Source of the DNA: CAYUET01 sp964443875
GTDB taxonomy: Bacteria > Auribacterota > JAFGBW01
Length of the DNA stretch: 64,000 nucleotides
Assembly: GCA_964443875.1 (NCBI GenBank)
Contig: CAYUET010000004.1
Span: forward strand, 1 to 64,000
Direction of reading: 5' to 3'
The position numbers were made by a program, and so were the translations under genes. Shown in pieces: positions 62,777-64,000 of the stretch; the first letter of the stretch is position 1; each line of letters begins with the position of its first letter. The notes under the pieces are model-generated. The model searched no databases. It was given only the letters and a program-made list of their open reading frames with translations, and was not told the DNA's origin.

Positions 62777-62983
62777 TAGCCCGAATTTTGCGCGTAAGCG
62801 ACAAATATTCGGGATGCAATGCCTGTTTGCTCCGGTCAAAACAGGCTTGCGCAAACAAAAGATTGTTTTTTGCCTGAATACAAGATTGGGTATAATTTGT
62901 ACCCAATGATTGGTCAATAGTAGGGGCTGGAAGGATTCATTTATTAGGCTTCGAATGGATTTCTTCTGATTTTTCATGTAATA
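62777..62983 (+). repeat. Long inverted repeat, copy B
   Basis: This is the reverse complement of 47503-47710 with scattered substitutions. It starts TAGCCCGAATTTTGCGCG and ends TTTTTCATGTAATA. It lies just past the terminator of the plus-strand LAP-motif gene, in the same orientation relative to that gene as copy A is to its own. A short minus-strand open frame through it is repeat sequence, not a gene. With the terminator it fills the 309-base gap 62696-63004. Confidence 0.85.
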
Positions 62984-63004
62984 TACGGGTTAGGGGAGAG
63001 CGCT

Positions 63005-63847
63005 ATGATCAAAAAGACCCTTCTTATGTTCTGGATTTATTTCTCCCTGTTACCCTTTTTAGCCCTTTTTGCAGAAAAAATCTGTCCCAAATGCCAGTTT
63101 AAGAATGAGGATTCTGACCGTTACTGCCTTCATTGCCAGTTTGAGATTCAATCTCTGTCGGAAGAAGAAAAAAAGTCCATGGAAGTCCTTAACCTTCAAA
63201 GAGCAGAGAAAACACGGGATACCCTCCAGCAGGAAGCTCAAAAGCAGAAGGAACGGAAAAAAGAGGAAAGCCCTGCAAACACTCCCCTTGTACAACCCCC
63301 TTTATCCTCATTGGAAAATATTTCTTTGTCTATTGATGGAAAACTTATCAAACTGGGAATGACAAAACAGAAGATCAGAAACATGCTCAACCTTCATAAA
63401 AAACTCAATGACGATATCTGGGATATTTCCTCAGGAAAAGGCTTGCAGAATTCCTGCCTGTATTTTGCGGATGACGTTCTTGTGAAATGGGAAAAATTTA
63501 TTTATTATGATTACTTTATCCAGAGGAACTATCCTCTTGATCCTCAAGTCCTGAAAATCGGAATGTCTGAACAGGAGCTTAAATCCCTCTGGGGGAATCC
63601 GGATTGTAAATATGAAAGAGGTTCCTCTGTGGATTATCAGGTAAAAGTCTCTTATTATCTGAAAGAACCGGACACAGAGACAAAATATGTCCGGATGAAA
63701 GGGAAGGGGTACGAAAACAGGAGGATTGTCAAGGAAGGGCCTCTGGCAGAGATTCTCTTTGATTTTCAGAAGAAGATTCTGAATATCCGCTTAAGAGAGG
63801 GAGAATTAAGGGAGGCGGGTATTTCGGGCATGGATTCCGGCTTTTAG
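63005..63847 (+). CDS. Exported zinc-ribbon protein with SmpA-like repeats
   Basis: The 280-residue protein has a signal peptide or anchor (LLMFWIYFSLLPFLALFA), a zinc ribbon right after it (CPKCQF and CLHCQF, four Cys), a Gln/Lys/Glu-rich helix (about 50-90), and two segments of the BamE/SmpA type (LIKLGMTKQKIRNMLNL and VLKIGMSEQELKSLWGNP). No specific function is recognised. A zinc ribbon directly after a membrane segment is unusual for the periplasm. Confidence 0.65.
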   Translation: MIKKTLLMFWIYFSLLPFLALFAEKICPKCQFKNEDSDRYCLHCQFEIQSLSEEEKKSMEVLNLQRAEKTRDTLQQEAQKQKERKKEESPANTPLVQPPLSSLENISLSIDGKLIKLGMTKQKIRNMLNLHKKLNDDIWDISSGKGLQNSCLYFADDVLVKWEKFIYYDYFIQRNYPLDPQVLKIGMSEQELKSLWGNPDCKYERGSSVDYQVKVSYYLKEPDTETKYVRMKGKGYENRRIVKEGPLAEILFDFQKKILNIRLREGELREAGISGMDSGF

Positions 63848-64000
63848 ATTCTCTTTTATTCTGAAAAAGAGGCAGAGCAAAAAATGAAAACCAAGGCTGA
63901 AAAAGCAGATCCATAAAGAAATTTTCTTAAAAAAACTTCTGGGCATAAGATAGTAGGAGAGATCATCCGGGGTATTCCTCCATAAATTGTTTTCAAATAA
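63848..64000. other. Window end without a supported gene
   Basis: I see no convincing coding region. On the minus strand a GGAGGA followed by an ATG near 63965 opens a frame of only about 36 codons, which I do not call. Confidence 0.4.

Noticed and set aside
62738..62977. Minus-strand open frame of 79 codons
   Set aside because: It lies fully in terminator and long-repeat sequence; the similar frame in copy A follows from repeat identity.
47503..62983. The 207-bp repeats as integron attC sites
   Set aside because: Copy A has GCCTAAC at one end, but the matching GTTRRRY core at the other end is missing or imperfect, copy B lacks the first core, and no integrase gene is in the window.

Overview
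The window is bacterial and looks like chromosome of a flagellated, diderm (LPS-bearing) and probably anaerobic organism. Outer-membrane evidence: a Kdo transferase (WaaA) with an O-antigen ligase-like neighbour, a complete Mla phospholipid transport operon, a second MCE transporter, an autotransporter esterase, and a GyrB of the long Gram-negative type (808 aa). Motility and anaerobiosis are indicated by FliL/FliL/FliM/FliN and by a soluble [FeFe]-hydrogenase-like sensor fused to a chemoreceptor signalling domain. I cannot assign the phylum from sequence alone. Large exported multidomain proteins with an 'LAP' motif after the signal peptide, and abundant 'CATTGCGAGG' and 'CCGGAATGAC' repeats, suggest an uncultured candidate phylum (Omnitrophota-like is a guess) rather than a model lineage.

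Layout. 1-4.95 kb is a repeat-rich accessory island: a 64-bp tandem array, an AbiE type IV toxin-antitoxin pair, a VapC-type PIN toxin with antitoxin, a DUF4143 ATPase, and at least four dispersed repeat families. 4.95-11.4 kb (minus strand) is a closely spaced run: zinc-finger/membrane protein, YqfO-like protein, GDSL autotransporter esterase, then an MCE transporter made of a permease, a nucleotide-binding subunit that has lost every ATPase motif, an MCE protein and a periplasmic TPR protein. 11.5-19.7 kb holds YjbQ, a PTS IIA protein, LPS genes (waaA, O-antigen ligase-like, GT2), a GT-C glycosyltransferase and an unusual VanZ-like/PlsC fusion. 19.8-30 kb is the replication cluster: gyrA and gyrB on the minus strand, and a divergent plus-strand set with a hypothetical gene, a histidine kinase-like gene, rsmI, dnaN, recF and a DUF721 gene. 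No dnaA is present.

30.2-36.1 kb carries signalling genes: the hydrogenase-chemoreceptor, a GGDEF protein, an HDOD protein, a small partner and a transglutaminase-like protein. 36.2-41.7 kb has trxA, a cysteine-rich hypothetical, and mlaE-mlaF-mlaD-mlaC-mlaA, in which MlaF carries a C-terminal degenerate GGDEF domain. 41.8-47.5 kb has a nucleotide-sugar dehydrogenase followed by a small lipid or polyene-type cluster: CrtI-like flavoprotein, ketoacyl synthase, acyl carrier protein, and an acyltransferase fused to a hot-dog dehydratase-like domain. 47.7-63.8 kb contains two large exported LAP-motif proteins, nnrD/nnrE, the flagellar switch operon with a GNAT gene inside it, mtnA, and a zinc-ribbon protein. 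The second LAP protein (1967 aa) carries two UDP-sugar-pyrophosphorylase-like modules that are identical over 506 residues, plus a phosphohexomutase domain.

The most unusual signals are the duplicated nucleotide-sugar enzyme behind a signal peptide, the ATPase-dead ABC subunit in the MCE operon, the MlaF-GGDEF fusion, the roughly 207-bp repeat lying in the same relative orientation downstream of both LAP genes, and a hairpin repeat whose 15-nt core is swapped while remaining palindromic.
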